A program made the position numbers and the translations under genes. From Bacteroidales bacterium (GTDB lineage Bacteria > Bacteroidota > Bacteroidia > Bacteroidales > UBA7960), in assembly GCA_003554665.1 (NCBI GenBank), contig PWGY01000292.1, positions 1-7,287 of the forward strand: a DNA stretch of 7,287 nucleotides, read 5' to 3'. Below, piece after piece: positions 1 to 6,196 of the stretch (position 1 is its first letter; each line of letters starts with the position of its first letter). The notes below the pieces were generated by a model that was given only the letters and a program-made list of their open reading frames with translations, searched no databases and was not told the origin of the DNA.

Positions 1-28
1 GGAGGTGCAAAAAATAAGTTACAATACC

Positions 29-2227
29 ATGGAGGTTACAAGCAGTGTTTCTCTTCGTGAGCTGCTTAAGCAAATTTTCGGATACGGAGCCTTTAAAGGA
101 GATCAGGAAGCCATTGTGCAAAGTCTGCTCAGCGGAAATGATTCTTTTGTGATCATGCCAACCGGTGGCGGAAAATCCATGTGCTACCAGTTGCCGGCCC
201 TCATCGGCAAGGGAACAGCCATCATTGTTTCTCCCCTGATCGCCCTGATGAAGAACCAGGTGGATGCCATCCGGAATTTTGCATCTTTTGACGGCATTGC
301 GCATGTATTGAATCCATCGCTGACACGTGCCGAGGTCAATCAGGTAAAAAGTGACCTCAGCAGTGGCGTTACCAAGTTATTGTATGTTGCCCCGGAATCA
401 CTAACCAAGGAAGAGAATGTATCCTTTCTTAAAACGCTTGACATTTCCTTTTTTGCCGTTGACGAAGCACACTGTATCTCTGAATGGGGACATGATTTCC
501 GCCCTGAATACCGGCGTCTGCGTCCGATCATTGAAGCCTTTGAACGGAAAGTGCCGGTTATTGCCCTGACGGCAACAGCTACCCTGAAGGTACAGCAGGA
601 TATCCAGAAAAACCTTGGAATGACGGATGCCCGCCGGTTTATATCTTCCTTTAACCGGCCCAATCTGTATTATGAGATCCGGCCGAAAACGAAAAATATC
701 ACCCGTGACATTATTCATTATGTCAAATCACAGGAAGGAAAGTCCGGGATTATTTATTGCCTGAGCCGCAAAAAGGTGGAAGAACTCGCTGCCACCCTGC
801 AGGTGAATGGAGTTCGTGCGCTTCCTTACCATGCCGGGTTGGATGCCGCGGTAAGGGTCAATAACCAGGATAAGTTCCTCATGGAGGATGCAGAGGTGAT
901 CGTTGCCACCATTGCATTCGGAATGGGAATCGATAAGCCCGATGTGCGCTATGTGATCCATCATGACATCCCCAAAAGCCTTGAGGCATATTATCAGGAA
1001 ACCGGTCGTGCGGGCCGGGATGAAGGGGAGGGGAATTGCATTGCATTTTATTCCTATGAGGACATCCAGAAAATGGAGAAATTCCTGAAAGGGAAGCCCG
1101 TGGCTGAACAGGAGATCGGAATGCAGTTGCTGATGGAAACGGTTGCTTACGCTGAATCTTCCATATGCCGGCGAAAAACCCTTTTAAACTATTTTGGTGA
1201 GGTATATGAGAAAGAAAATTGTGGTTCTTGCGACAATTGTTTGAATCCGAAAGAAAAATTTGAAGGAAAAGAATATATTTGCCTGCTGTTGGAAACCGTT
1301 GGTGCGGTGAAGGAATTGTTTAAACCCAAACATGTAATCAGCGTTCTTATGGGAAGAAATACCACTGCTGTTAAATCCTGCAAACACAACCAGCTGGATG
1401 TTTTTGGCAAAGGCGCCCACAAAGATGAAAAATTCTGGTATGCTGTTTTGAGGCAAAGCCTCGTTGAGCGGCTTTTGGAAAAGGATATTGAGGATTATGG
1501 CACATTGAAGATTACTGAAGCAGGACACGGGTATCTGGAGAATCCCCGATCTGTCAGGATGAGTAAAGATCACGACTATGATTCGCCTGATGATGCTGAC
1601 AGTGTATCGGGCATGGCCCAGAAAACCAGTGCAACCGACAAGGTCTTGTTTTCTTTGCTGAAAGACCTGCGTAAACAGATTGCCCGCAAACATAACCTTC
1701 CTCCCTTTGTGGTTTTTCAGGATCCTTCACTTGAAGATATGGCCATTCAGTACCCGGTGAAGCTGGATGAACTCAAACAAATTACTGGTGTGGGTAGCGG
1801 AAAGGCAGAACGCTTTGGCCGCCCGTTTATTGATTTGATTGCCAGATATGTGGATGATAACGAGATCGAGCGGCCCATGGATATGGTGGTGAAATCGGTG
1901 GTAAATAAATCTGGTGTGAAGGTGTATCTGATCCGGAATATTGACCGTAAAGTGTCACTGGAGGATCTTGCGGAGGCCAAAGGGCTGGATTTTGATGAAC
2001 TGCTTCAGGAACTTGAAAGCATTGTGGCATCAGGAACAAAAATTGACATTGGCTATTACATCAACCAGGTGATGGATGTGGACAAGCAGGAGGAAATATT
2101 TGACTACTTTACCACCGCAGAAAGTGATTCCTATGAGCAGGCACTGGAAGAACTGGGTGAGGATGATTTCACAGAAGAGGAAGTTAGGCTGATGCGAATC
2201 CGGTTTATGTCGGAAATGGGTAATTAG
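29..2227 (+). CDS. recQ: ATP-dependent DNA helicase RecQ, with long C-terminal tail
   Basis: RecQ is a 3'-5' superfamily 2 DNA helicase that unwinds forks, D-loops and recombination intermediates in the cytoplasm. Numbered from the ATG at 29 (732 residues), the helicase core shows Walker A TGGGKS (K49), DEAH (145-148), the RecQ aromatic-rich loop SEWGHDFRPEY (151-161), ALTATAT (179-185), motif V FGMGIDK and motif VI QETGRAGRD (about 323-331). Four zinc cysteines follow (C380, C398, C401, C404), then an RQC winged helix (about 412-507) and an HRDC domain (about 537-612). The last 110 or so residues are a helical tail, which from memory is common in Bacteroidota RecQ and may be HTH-like. A GTG at 5 is also in frame, and the frame is open to the window edge. 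I prefer ATG 29 because it gives a normal N-terminus; the GGAGG at 1-5 overlaps the GTG and cannot serve it. All key residues are present, so the protein should be active. Confidence 0.96.
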   Translation: MEVTSSVSLRELLKQIFGYGAFKGDQEAIVQSLLSGNDSFVIMPTGGGKSMCYQLPALIGKGTAIIVSPLIALMKNQVDAIRNFASFDGIAHVLNPSLTRAEVNQVKSDLSSGVTKLLYVAPESLTKEENVSFLKTLDISFFAVDEAHCISEWGHDFRPEYRRLRPIIEAFERKVPVIALTATATLKVQQDIQKNLGMTDARRFISSFNRPNLYYEIRPKTKNITRDIIHYVKSQEGKSGIIYCLSRKKVEELAATLQVNGVRALPYHAGLDAAVRVNNQDKFLMEDAEVIVATIAFGMGIDKPDVRYVIHHDIPKSLEAYYQETGRAGRDEGEGNCIAFYSYEDIQKMEKFLKGKPVAEQEIGMQLLMETVAYAESSICRRKTLLNYFGEVYEKENCGSCDNCLNPKEKFEGKEYICLLLETVGAVKELFKPKHVISVLMGRNTTAVKSCKHNQLDVFGKGAHKDEKFWYAVLRQSLVERLLEKDIEDYGTLKITEAGHGYLENPRSVRMSKDHDYDSPDDADSVSGMAQKTSATDKVLFSLLKDLRKQIARKHNLPPFVVFQDPSLEDMAIQYPVKLDELKQITGVGSGKAERFGRPFIDLIARYVDDNEIERPMDMVVKSVVNKSGVKVYLIRNIDRKVSLEDLAEAKGLDFDELLQELESIVASGTKIDIGYYINQVMDVDKQEEIFDYFTTAESDSYEQALEELGEDDFTEEEVRLMRIRFMSEMGN

Positions 2228-2283
2228 GAGCCTGACATTCACAGTCAACAATCACTATCATCATTCAATAACCAACAATTAAC

Positions 2284-2952
2284 ATGGAAAAAAAAGAGAA
2301 TATGAATCAGGGTAGCCCTGGCAGGGATACAGCGTCCGCTGGATTGAACAAGGGAATGATAATTAATGTGGTTCTTTTTTTGGGGCTGGTTGTGTTGTAT
2401 GGGCTTCATTTCATGGGAAGTCCGGTCGGGGAAGAACCGGATGCTGCTGAAATGCCTGCTGTTGAAAGAAAAATTGATGATGCCACGCATGCCATTGCTT
2501 ATGTGAACAATGAGATTCTTATGGAGCAATATAAACTGGCCATTGATATGCGCGAAGAGTTTGAATCCGAACAACGTCAGCTGGAAAGTGATCTGGAACG
2601 GAGACAGCGTACTTTTCAGAATGATGTAGAGCGTTTTCAGCAGCAGATCCAGGCCGGATCTGTTGGGATGGAAGAGGCCCAGCTCATGGAGCAGGAGTTG
2701 ATGCAGCGGCAGCAGGATTTGATGCAACTGAATGAAACATACATGGACAGGTTGTCCAGAAAGGAAAGGGAGCTGAATGATGAACTGCTTGACAAGATCA
2801 GTGACTTCCTTGAGCGTTACAACCAGGATAAGGGGTATGATTTTATCCTGGGTTATGCACGCGGAGGAGGCATTCTGTTTGCCGACCAGGCGTATGACTT
2901 GACGATGGAAGTACTGGATCAGTTGAATTATGAATATGAACAAACCCAATAA
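2284..2952 (+). CDS. OmpH/Skp family protein, membrane-anchored
   Basis: Skp/OmpH proteins are periplasmic chaperones whose helical arms hold unfolded outer-membrane proteins. The 222-residue protein has a hydrophilic N-terminus (1-24), one hydrophobic segment (about 25-44, IINVVLFLGLVVLYGLHF), an acidic linker, a short strand IAYVNNEILM (71-80), a long charged and Gln-rich helical region (about 84-175, likely coiled coil) and a closing segment with YDFILGYARGGGILFAD (185-201). The IAYVN start and the YDFIL...GGGILFAD end are typical of the family. The 24 residues ahead of the hydrophobic segment and the lack of a clear cleavage site suggest an uncleaved anchor with the coiled coil in the periplasm; this is inference. 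Another ATG lies six codons in (2302). The gene starts 56 bases after recQ and ends 13 bases before the asparaginase gene, so it is probably cotranscribed with the latter. I saw no TAnnTTTG promoter in the 56-base gap. Client proteins cannot be judged. Confidence 0.85.
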   Translation: MEKKENMNQGSPGRDTASAGLNKGMIINVVLFLGLVVLYGLHFMGSPVGEEPDAAEMPAVERKIDDATHAIAYVNNEILMEQYKLAIDMREEFESEQRQLESDLERRQRTFQNDVERFQQQIQAGSVGMEEAQLMEQELMQRQQDLMQLNETYMDRLSRKERELNDELLDKISDFLERYNQDKGYDFILGYARGGGILFADQAYDLTMEVLDQLNYEYEQTQ

Positions 2953-2965
2953 ATTCTTTTAAAAA

Positions 2966-3964
2966 ATGATGAAAAAACTGACTTTGTTTTTAATGCTTGT
3001 TTGCCTGGTAAGTTTTTCCGGGCTTTTTGCCCAGGGAAATTATACCCTGGTAATTCATGGAGGGGCAGGTAATGTGGATCGTGAACGAGTGCCCGAGGAT
3101 CGGGAAGAGGCTTTTTATGCCAAATTGGATGAAGCCCTGGATGCCGGAGAATCCATACTTGAGGCCGGGGGCTCCAGCCTTGAAGCAGTGGAGGCTGCTG
3201 TCCGGATCATGGAAGACTCTCCGAAATTTAATGCAGGAAGGGGGGCTGTTTTTACACATGAAGGTGGCAACGAGCTGGATGCATCCATCATGTGTGGGCA
3301 GCAGATGACTGCTGGTGCCATTGCGGGCGTTACCAATATCCGTAATCCCATCAGTACTGCCCGGAAGGTAATGGATCTGTCACCCCATGTGCTGCTTACC
3401 GGAAGAGGAGCGGAAGGCTTTGCCATGGAACATGGTGCTGAGATTGTTGACCCATCCTACTTTTTTGACCAGTATCGCTACGACCAGCTGCAGGAACGGC
3501 TTCGTCAGATGGATGAAACCGGCTACATTGATTCTGCAGATAAGATGGGTACCGTTGGGGCGGTTGCCCTTGATAAAAACGGTAACCTTGCAGCGGCTAC
3601 CTCTACGGGGGGAATGACCGCCAAGCGCTACAATCGTGTGGGAGACAGCCCGATTATCGGTGCCGGAACCTATGCCGAAAACACCACGAGTGCCGTTTCA
3701 GCCACTGGGCACGGTGAATATTTTATCAAATATGCCGTGGCTTATGACGTTTCTGCACAGATGAGATACAAGGGTGCTGAGCTGGAGGAGGCCACCAACA
3801 GTATTATTCACGGAACCCTCCGTGATCTTGGGGTAAATGGCGGACTTATTGCGGTAGATAAAGACGGAAACGTAAGCATGCCATTCAATACTTCGGGAAT
3901 GTTTCGCGGTTATACACGTTCGGACGGGGAGCGCGTGGTAAAGATATTTGGCGACGATGAATAA
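2966..3964 (+). CDS. iaaA: Isoaspartyl peptidase/L-asparaginase (Ntn hydrolase), secreted
   Basis: This is a plant-type (type III) asparaginase of the N-terminal nucleophile hydrolase family. It hydrolyses isoaspartyl dipeptides and L-asparagine after autocleavage into two chains. Residues 1-23 form a signal peptide (MMKK, hydrophobic core, ending FAQ), so the enzyme is exported, most likely to the periplasm. Mature sequence begins near GNYTLVIHGGAG, the usual family start. The new N-terminus created by autocleavage is T196 in MGTVGAVALD. The spacing matches E. coli EcAIII (T179, T197, R207, D210, T230, G231): here T196, T214, R224, D227, T247 and G248 are all present. The 332-residue length is normal once the signal peptide is removed. 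ATG 2966 is followed at once by a second ATG (2969), and the leader is A-rich. The stop lies only 6 bases from the stop of the convergent deaminase gene. It probably scavenges amino acids or clears damaged peptides; which substrate dominates cannot be read from sequence. Confidence 0.93.
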   Translation: MMKKLTLFLMLVCLVSFSGLFAQGNYTLVIHGGAGNVDRERVPEDREEAFYAKLDEALDAGESILEAGGSSLEAVEAAVRIMEDSPKFNAGRGAVFTHEGGNELDASIMCGQQMTAGAIAGVTNIRNPISTARKVMDLSPHVLLTGRGAEGFAMEHGAEIVDPSYFFDQYRYDQLQERLRQMDETGYIDSADKMGTVGAVALDKNGNLAAATSTGGMTAKRYNRVGDSPIIGAGTYAENTTSAVSATGHGEYFIKYAVAYDVSAQMRYKGAELEEATNSIIHGTLRDLGVNGGLIAVDKDGNVSMPFNTSGMFRGYTRSDGERVVKIFGDDE

Positions 3965-3970
3965 TCCCTG

Positions 3971-4462
3971 CTACTGATCTTTATACTGCAGTACCTCATC
4001 TGCAAAATATTCAAGTGCCACGCCGGCCTCAGCGAACAATTGTTCCGATTCAGAGCCGGCGTGGTATTTTTTTTCGCATACTACCCGCTGGATTCCGCAG
4101 TTTATGATGAGCATGGCACATACCCTGCATGGAGTCATCCGGCAATAGAGCGTGGCACCTTCGATGCTGATGCCCAGTTTAGCCGCCTGGCAGATGGCAT
4201 TTTGCTCAGCGTGGACGGTTCGCATGCAATGCGTGGTGATACGGCCATCTTCATGCTGAAGTTTTTTCATTTGATGTCCTGCATCATCGCAGTGGGGCAG
4301 ACCGGTAGGGGAGCCCACATAACCGGTGACCAGGATTTGCCTTCCCCGGGCAATGACACACCCGCTCCTGCCTCTGTCGCAGGTCGCACGTTTACTTACG
4401 GTATGGGCGATCTCCATAAAATACTCGTCCCATGAAGGTCGTTGATAGTTGCTGGTTGTCAT
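3971..4462 (-). CDS. dCMP deaminase family (zinc-dependent cytidine/deoxycytidylate deaminase)
   Basis: The likely reaction is hydrolytic deamination of dCMP to dUMP, feeding thymidylate synthesis in the cytoplasm. The 163-residue protein opens with RPSWDEYFMEIA, a hallmark of the family, which supports the ATG at 4460-4462. The zinc site is H84 with the proton-shuttle E86 (HAEQNAI) plus C112 and C115 (PCRVC). Further family features are THCMRTVHAEQ, SIEGATLYC and IINCGIQRVVCEKKYHAG. The usual GYNG segment reads GYVGSPTGLPHC here (47-58), so Val replaces the Asn often seen near the substrate; this may mark a subclade. The start is 11 bases downstream of the kinase-like gene stop, indicating an operon. 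The 3' end carries a plus-strand terminator for the convergent asparaginase gene. dCMP against dCTP or free cytidine as substrate cannot be settled by reading, though the architecture favours a nucleotide. Confidence 0.9.
   Translation of the reverse strand: MTTSNYQRPSWDEYFMEIAHTVSKRATCDRGRSGCVIARGRQILVTGYVGSPTGLPHCDDAGHQMKKLQHEDGRITTHCMRTVHAEQNAICQAAKLGISIEGATLYCRMTPCRVCAMLIINCGIQRVVCEKKYHAGSESEQLFAEAGVALEYFADEVLQYKDQ
4018..4074 (+). terminator. Intrinsic terminator for the asparaginase gene, inside the convergent gene
   Basis: CCACGCCGGC (4018-4027) pairs perfectly with GCCGGCGTGG (4055-4064), and TA plus eight T (4067-4074) follows on the plus strand. The 27-base loop holds the palindrome GAACAATTGTTC (4034-4045). 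The hairpin begins 53 bases after the asparaginase stop and lies wholly within the deaminase coding region (about residues 130-149). There is no U-run in the minus direction, so it should act only on plus-strand transcripts. The assignment is by pattern; part of the sequence is also fixed by the conserved KKYHAG residues of the deaminase. Confidence 0.6.
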
Positions 4463-4473
4463 ATTTTACTTGC

Positions 4474-5046
4474 TTATTTTCTGTTATTATTTTGACCGAT
4501 CCGCCTGAGAAACGCCTCTGTACGTTTGTGAAGATCTTCAAGGCTGCCATCATTTCTGATTATATGATCGGCAGAACCAATGCAGGCTGCAAGATTTTGT
4601 TTATTGGGATCGCTGGTATGCATCTCCCGTTCCTCATTCATGATGAATGTCTGAAAAGTTACCCGGTCGGTCTCTGAGTTCCTGAATCGGATCCGTTTAT
4701 ACCTGATGCGGGGATCTGCGTCAACGGCGAGCAGGAAAAACGCTTCTTCCTTGCGAAGGGCTTCCACCTCACCCGGTGTCCGGATGCTTTCGATCACACA
4801 ATCATCACCCCGTTCCTTTGCTTTTTTGATCAGGGCTTCGGCAATGAAAGATGCACCGTATTTTGACCTGATTGAATTGGCGATGGCTGTGAGGCTATCT
4901 CTGTTAACGGGAATATCTCGTTTTTCCAGTTCCTCTCTTAAATATTCACGTACAGAAAAATGGGCGAATTTTTTTTCTCTGACCAGGTAGTCGACAACTG
5001 TTCCTTTTCCTGCTCCCAGTGTTCCCGTTATACCAACAATGACCAT
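4474..5046 (-). CDS. P-loop nucleotide kinase-like protein (AAA family / dephospho-CoA kinase-like)
   Basis: This 190-residue protein has the P-loop kinase fold signature MVIVGITGTLGAGKGT (Walker A 8-16, K14). Next come SVREYLREEL (31-40), NRDSLTAIANSIRSKYG (48-64), a conserved-looking VIESIRTPGEVEALR (84-98), the strand FLLAVDADP (104-112) and an Arg-rich helix RIRYKRIRFR (113-122) that could be a LID. These point to a small-molecule kinase related to nucleoside monophosphate and dephospho-CoA kinases, but the substrate is not recognisable. A TTG at 5079 would add 11 residues; I prefer ATG 5046 because it places MVIVGITG at the normal N-terminus and because the TTG lies in the U-run of the cold shock gene terminator. 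The deaminase gene follows after 11 bases, and this kinase-deaminase order matches known fused proteins, suggesting a role in deoxypyrimidine nucleotide handling. No good promoter was found in the short leader; transcription may also come from readthrough. Confidence 0.85.
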   Translation of the reverse strand: MVIVGITGTLGAGKGTVVDYLVREKKFAHFSVREYLREELEKRDIPVNRDSLTAIANSIRSKYGASFIAEALIKKAKERGDDCVIESIRTPGEVEALRKEEAFFLLAVDADPRIRYKRIRFRNSETDRVTFQTFIMNEEREMHTSDPNKQNLAACIGSADHIIRNDGSLEDLHKRTEAFLRRIGQNNNRK

Positions 5047-5077
5047 GCGTTTTTTTTGTGTAAAAGTAATGGTTTTC

Positions 5078-5111
5078 AAAAAAAAAGCCCCGTATCACTT
5101 TACGGAGCTTT
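5078..5111 (-). terminator. Intrinsic terminator of the cold shock protein gene
   Basis: Read on the minus strand, AAAGCTCCGTA pairs with TACGGGGCTTT (11 positions, one G-U wobble) around a 6-base loop, and the run of T continues to nine in total (plus-strand A run 5078-5086). On the plus strand the wobble becomes a C-A mismatch, so the structure is built for minus-strand RNA. It starts 21 bases after the cold shock gene stop. Confidence 0.8.
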
Positions 5112-5132
5112 AGCAGCATAAAGACAGACAGA

Positions 5133-5327
5133 TCATTGGTCTTTCTTTACATTGATTGCTTTTTTCCCCCTTTCATCTTCAGAGATTTCAAACGTTACCC
5201 TGTCATTGTTGGTGACAGGATCAAGCAAGCCGGTGTGGTGAACAAAAACATCCTTCTCGGTTTTGTCATCTACGATGAAGCCGTACCCCTTCTTCTCATT
5301 AAAAAACTTAATTGTACCGGTTTCCAT
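5133..5327 (-). CDS. Cold shock protein (CspA family), 64 residues
   Basis: This is a single cold shock domain, a small OB-fold protein that binds single-stranded RNA and DNA and acts as an RNA chaperone in the cytoplasm. METGTIKFFNEKKGYGFI is the standard opening; RNP1 is KGYGFI (13-18) and RNP2 is DVFVHH (26-31). The later strands are DRVTFEISEDERGKKAINV. The frame is open to 5417, but the 30 extra codons are unlike the family, so ATG 5325-5327 is the start and 64 residues is the usual length. The gene has its own promoter (5363-5392) and terminator, making a short monocistronic transcript with a leader of only about 30 bases, unlike the long thermosensing leader of E. coli cspA. Whether it is truly cold-inducible cannot be told; many family members are constitutive. 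Confidence 0.95.
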   Translation of the reverse strand: METGTIKFFNEKKGYGFIVDDKTEKDVFVHHTGLLDPVTNNDRVTFEISEDERGKKAINVKKDQ

Positions 5328-5362
5328 AACAAACTGATTTAATATTAAAATAGTAGATAAAT

Positions 5363-5392
5363 CAAATGTACGATTTTTTTGTCCATTTACAA
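5363..5392 (-). promoter_or_regulatory. Bacteroidota-type promoter of the cold shock protein gene
   Basis: On the minus strand TTG (5392-5390) is followed by 19 bases and then TACATTTG (5370-5363), an exact fit to the Bacteroidota -7 consensus TAnnTTTG with a -33 TTG element. The predicted transcript start, near 5357, leaves about 30 bases of AT-rich leader before ATG 5327. Confidence 0.75.
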
Positions 5393-5458
5393 GAGTTTTT
5401 GAAAAAATTACCTGCAAACAGTGAAAATTTATGACTGAACGGCGGGTTGGGTGTGTTG

Positions 5459-5533
5459 AAAAAAACCGGCAGTCTCCGTTTGTGTCATTTGTGCAAGTAG
5501 AGAGGTTAAGGTCAAACGGAGTTGCTGCCGGTT
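5459..5533 (-). terminator. Two-tier hairpin terminator downstream of pckA
   Basis: The lower stem pairs AACCGGCAG (5464-5472) with CTGCCGGTT (5525-5533). The upper stem pairs CTCCGTTTG (5474-5482) with CAAACGGAG (5513-5521). Both are perfect 9-base stems, separated by a 1x3 internal loop and closed by a 30-base loop. Minus-strand transcription then meets seven U (plus-strand A run 5459-5465). It begins 15 bases after the pckA stop. The rest of the 221-base gap to the cold shock gene holds that gene's promoter and AT-rich leader. Confidence 0.78.
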
Positions 5534-5548
5534 GTTTCAGGGTATGGT

Positions 5549-6196
5549 CTAGAAGTGGTTGATTTCCTCCATCAGCTGCTCGGGTTGCTGGAGCAGCCCG
5601 GGGTTCTTATCGATGTGAATGAGCCCCGACACTGATAGTTTAACGGCCCGAACATTGTTTTGTTGTTTGACGTCTTCTCCGGGCAGCTTAACCACGAGCA
5701 ATGAGCCTGTTTTGATCAGGAAAGCCGGGATATCCTTTGTCATATTCAGCAACTCTACGGTCGTTTTCTCAAGTTGTTCATTGGAGCATTTACGGCCGTT
5801 GACACATTTGGCGATATCGTCAATCCGCTCATAAACTTCATAAAGACTCAGGTCATCACGCGATTTTGTCATGTGTTCGTTCAGCCCATCCTGTTTTTCC
5901 TGGTTGGAGAAAAATTCGAAACCCACAGAATCCATCAGGCGATTCACTTGCTGGTTGCAGTGCTCCAGTTGCTTCTGATTTTGGGTGTCAAAGAAGGAAA
6001 CTACAGGCACATGTCTTTTCAGCTTTCTTTTTTTGTAGTCGGTGTTGATGGAGTTGAAGGAAATGTATTCATTGAATGAATTCTGAAGGATATAGATCTG
6101 GTCTTTCAGGCGGTTGATTTCAGCCGCATGTTTTTTCTCGAGCCGGTCAATTTTCTTTTCATAGTACCGGTAATACTGCTTCATAAACTTGTTCTG
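5549..6196 (-). other. Unassigned C-terminal extension of PckA (about 215 residues)
   Basis: This region starts right after the family's normal AAGP end. Visible-residue positions: 368-405 is strongly helical and charged ([20 protein letters not shown]), a likely coiled coil. Then come a basic patch KKRKLKRH (418-425), VPVVSFFD (426-433), amphipathic helices including [14 protein letters not shown], two cysteines in AKCVNGRKC (492-500), and a closing part with [19 protein letters not shown] and [16 protein letters not shown] recognise no named domain. An in-frame ATG at 6184 would give a free-standing 211-residue protein, and a single C-to-T change in the CAG after AAGP would create a stop. 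Hand counts give lower GC here (99 of 240 bases sampled in 5881-5940 and 6001-6180) than in the core (63 of 120 at 6661-6780). A separate gene whose preceding stop was lost is the main alternative. Confidence 0.6.

Noticed and set aside
5..28. GTG start for RecQ adding eight residues
   Set aside because: The GGAGG beside it overlaps the GTG, so it has no spacing to act as a ribosome site, and the extra residues are unlike the family. ATG 29 gives a standard N-terminus, though upstream coding beyond the window cannot be excluded.
1184..1693. 169-codon open frame on the minus strand inside recQ
   Set aside because: It overlaps conserved RecQ zinc, winged-helix and HRDC coding sequence and its translation shows no family features; it is a shadow frame.
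2228..2283. Possible hairpin or promoter between recQ and the OmpH/Skp gene
   Set aside because: Only a 4-base weak inverted repeat and no TAnnTTTG box were found; nothing here rises above chance.
2245..2949. 234-codon open frame on the minus strand opposite the OmpH/Skp gene
   Set aside because: Its Leu/Ile/His-rich translation is what the complement of Gln- and Glu-rich coiled-coil codons gives; the plus-strand protein has clear family motifs.
4040..4435. 131-codon plus-strand frame opposite the deaminase
   Set aside because: It is antisense to the HAE and PCxxC coding sequence and resembles no protein family I know.
3971..5046. Calling the kinase-deaminase pair an anti-phage defence system
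   Set aside because: The neighbours are housekeeping genes, no mobile or toxin genes are visible, and dUMP supply explains the pair equally well.
5328..5417. N-terminal extension of the cold shock protein
   Set aside because: The added codons read across the predicted promoter and show no cold shock domain similarity; ATG 5327 gives the standard 64-residue protein.
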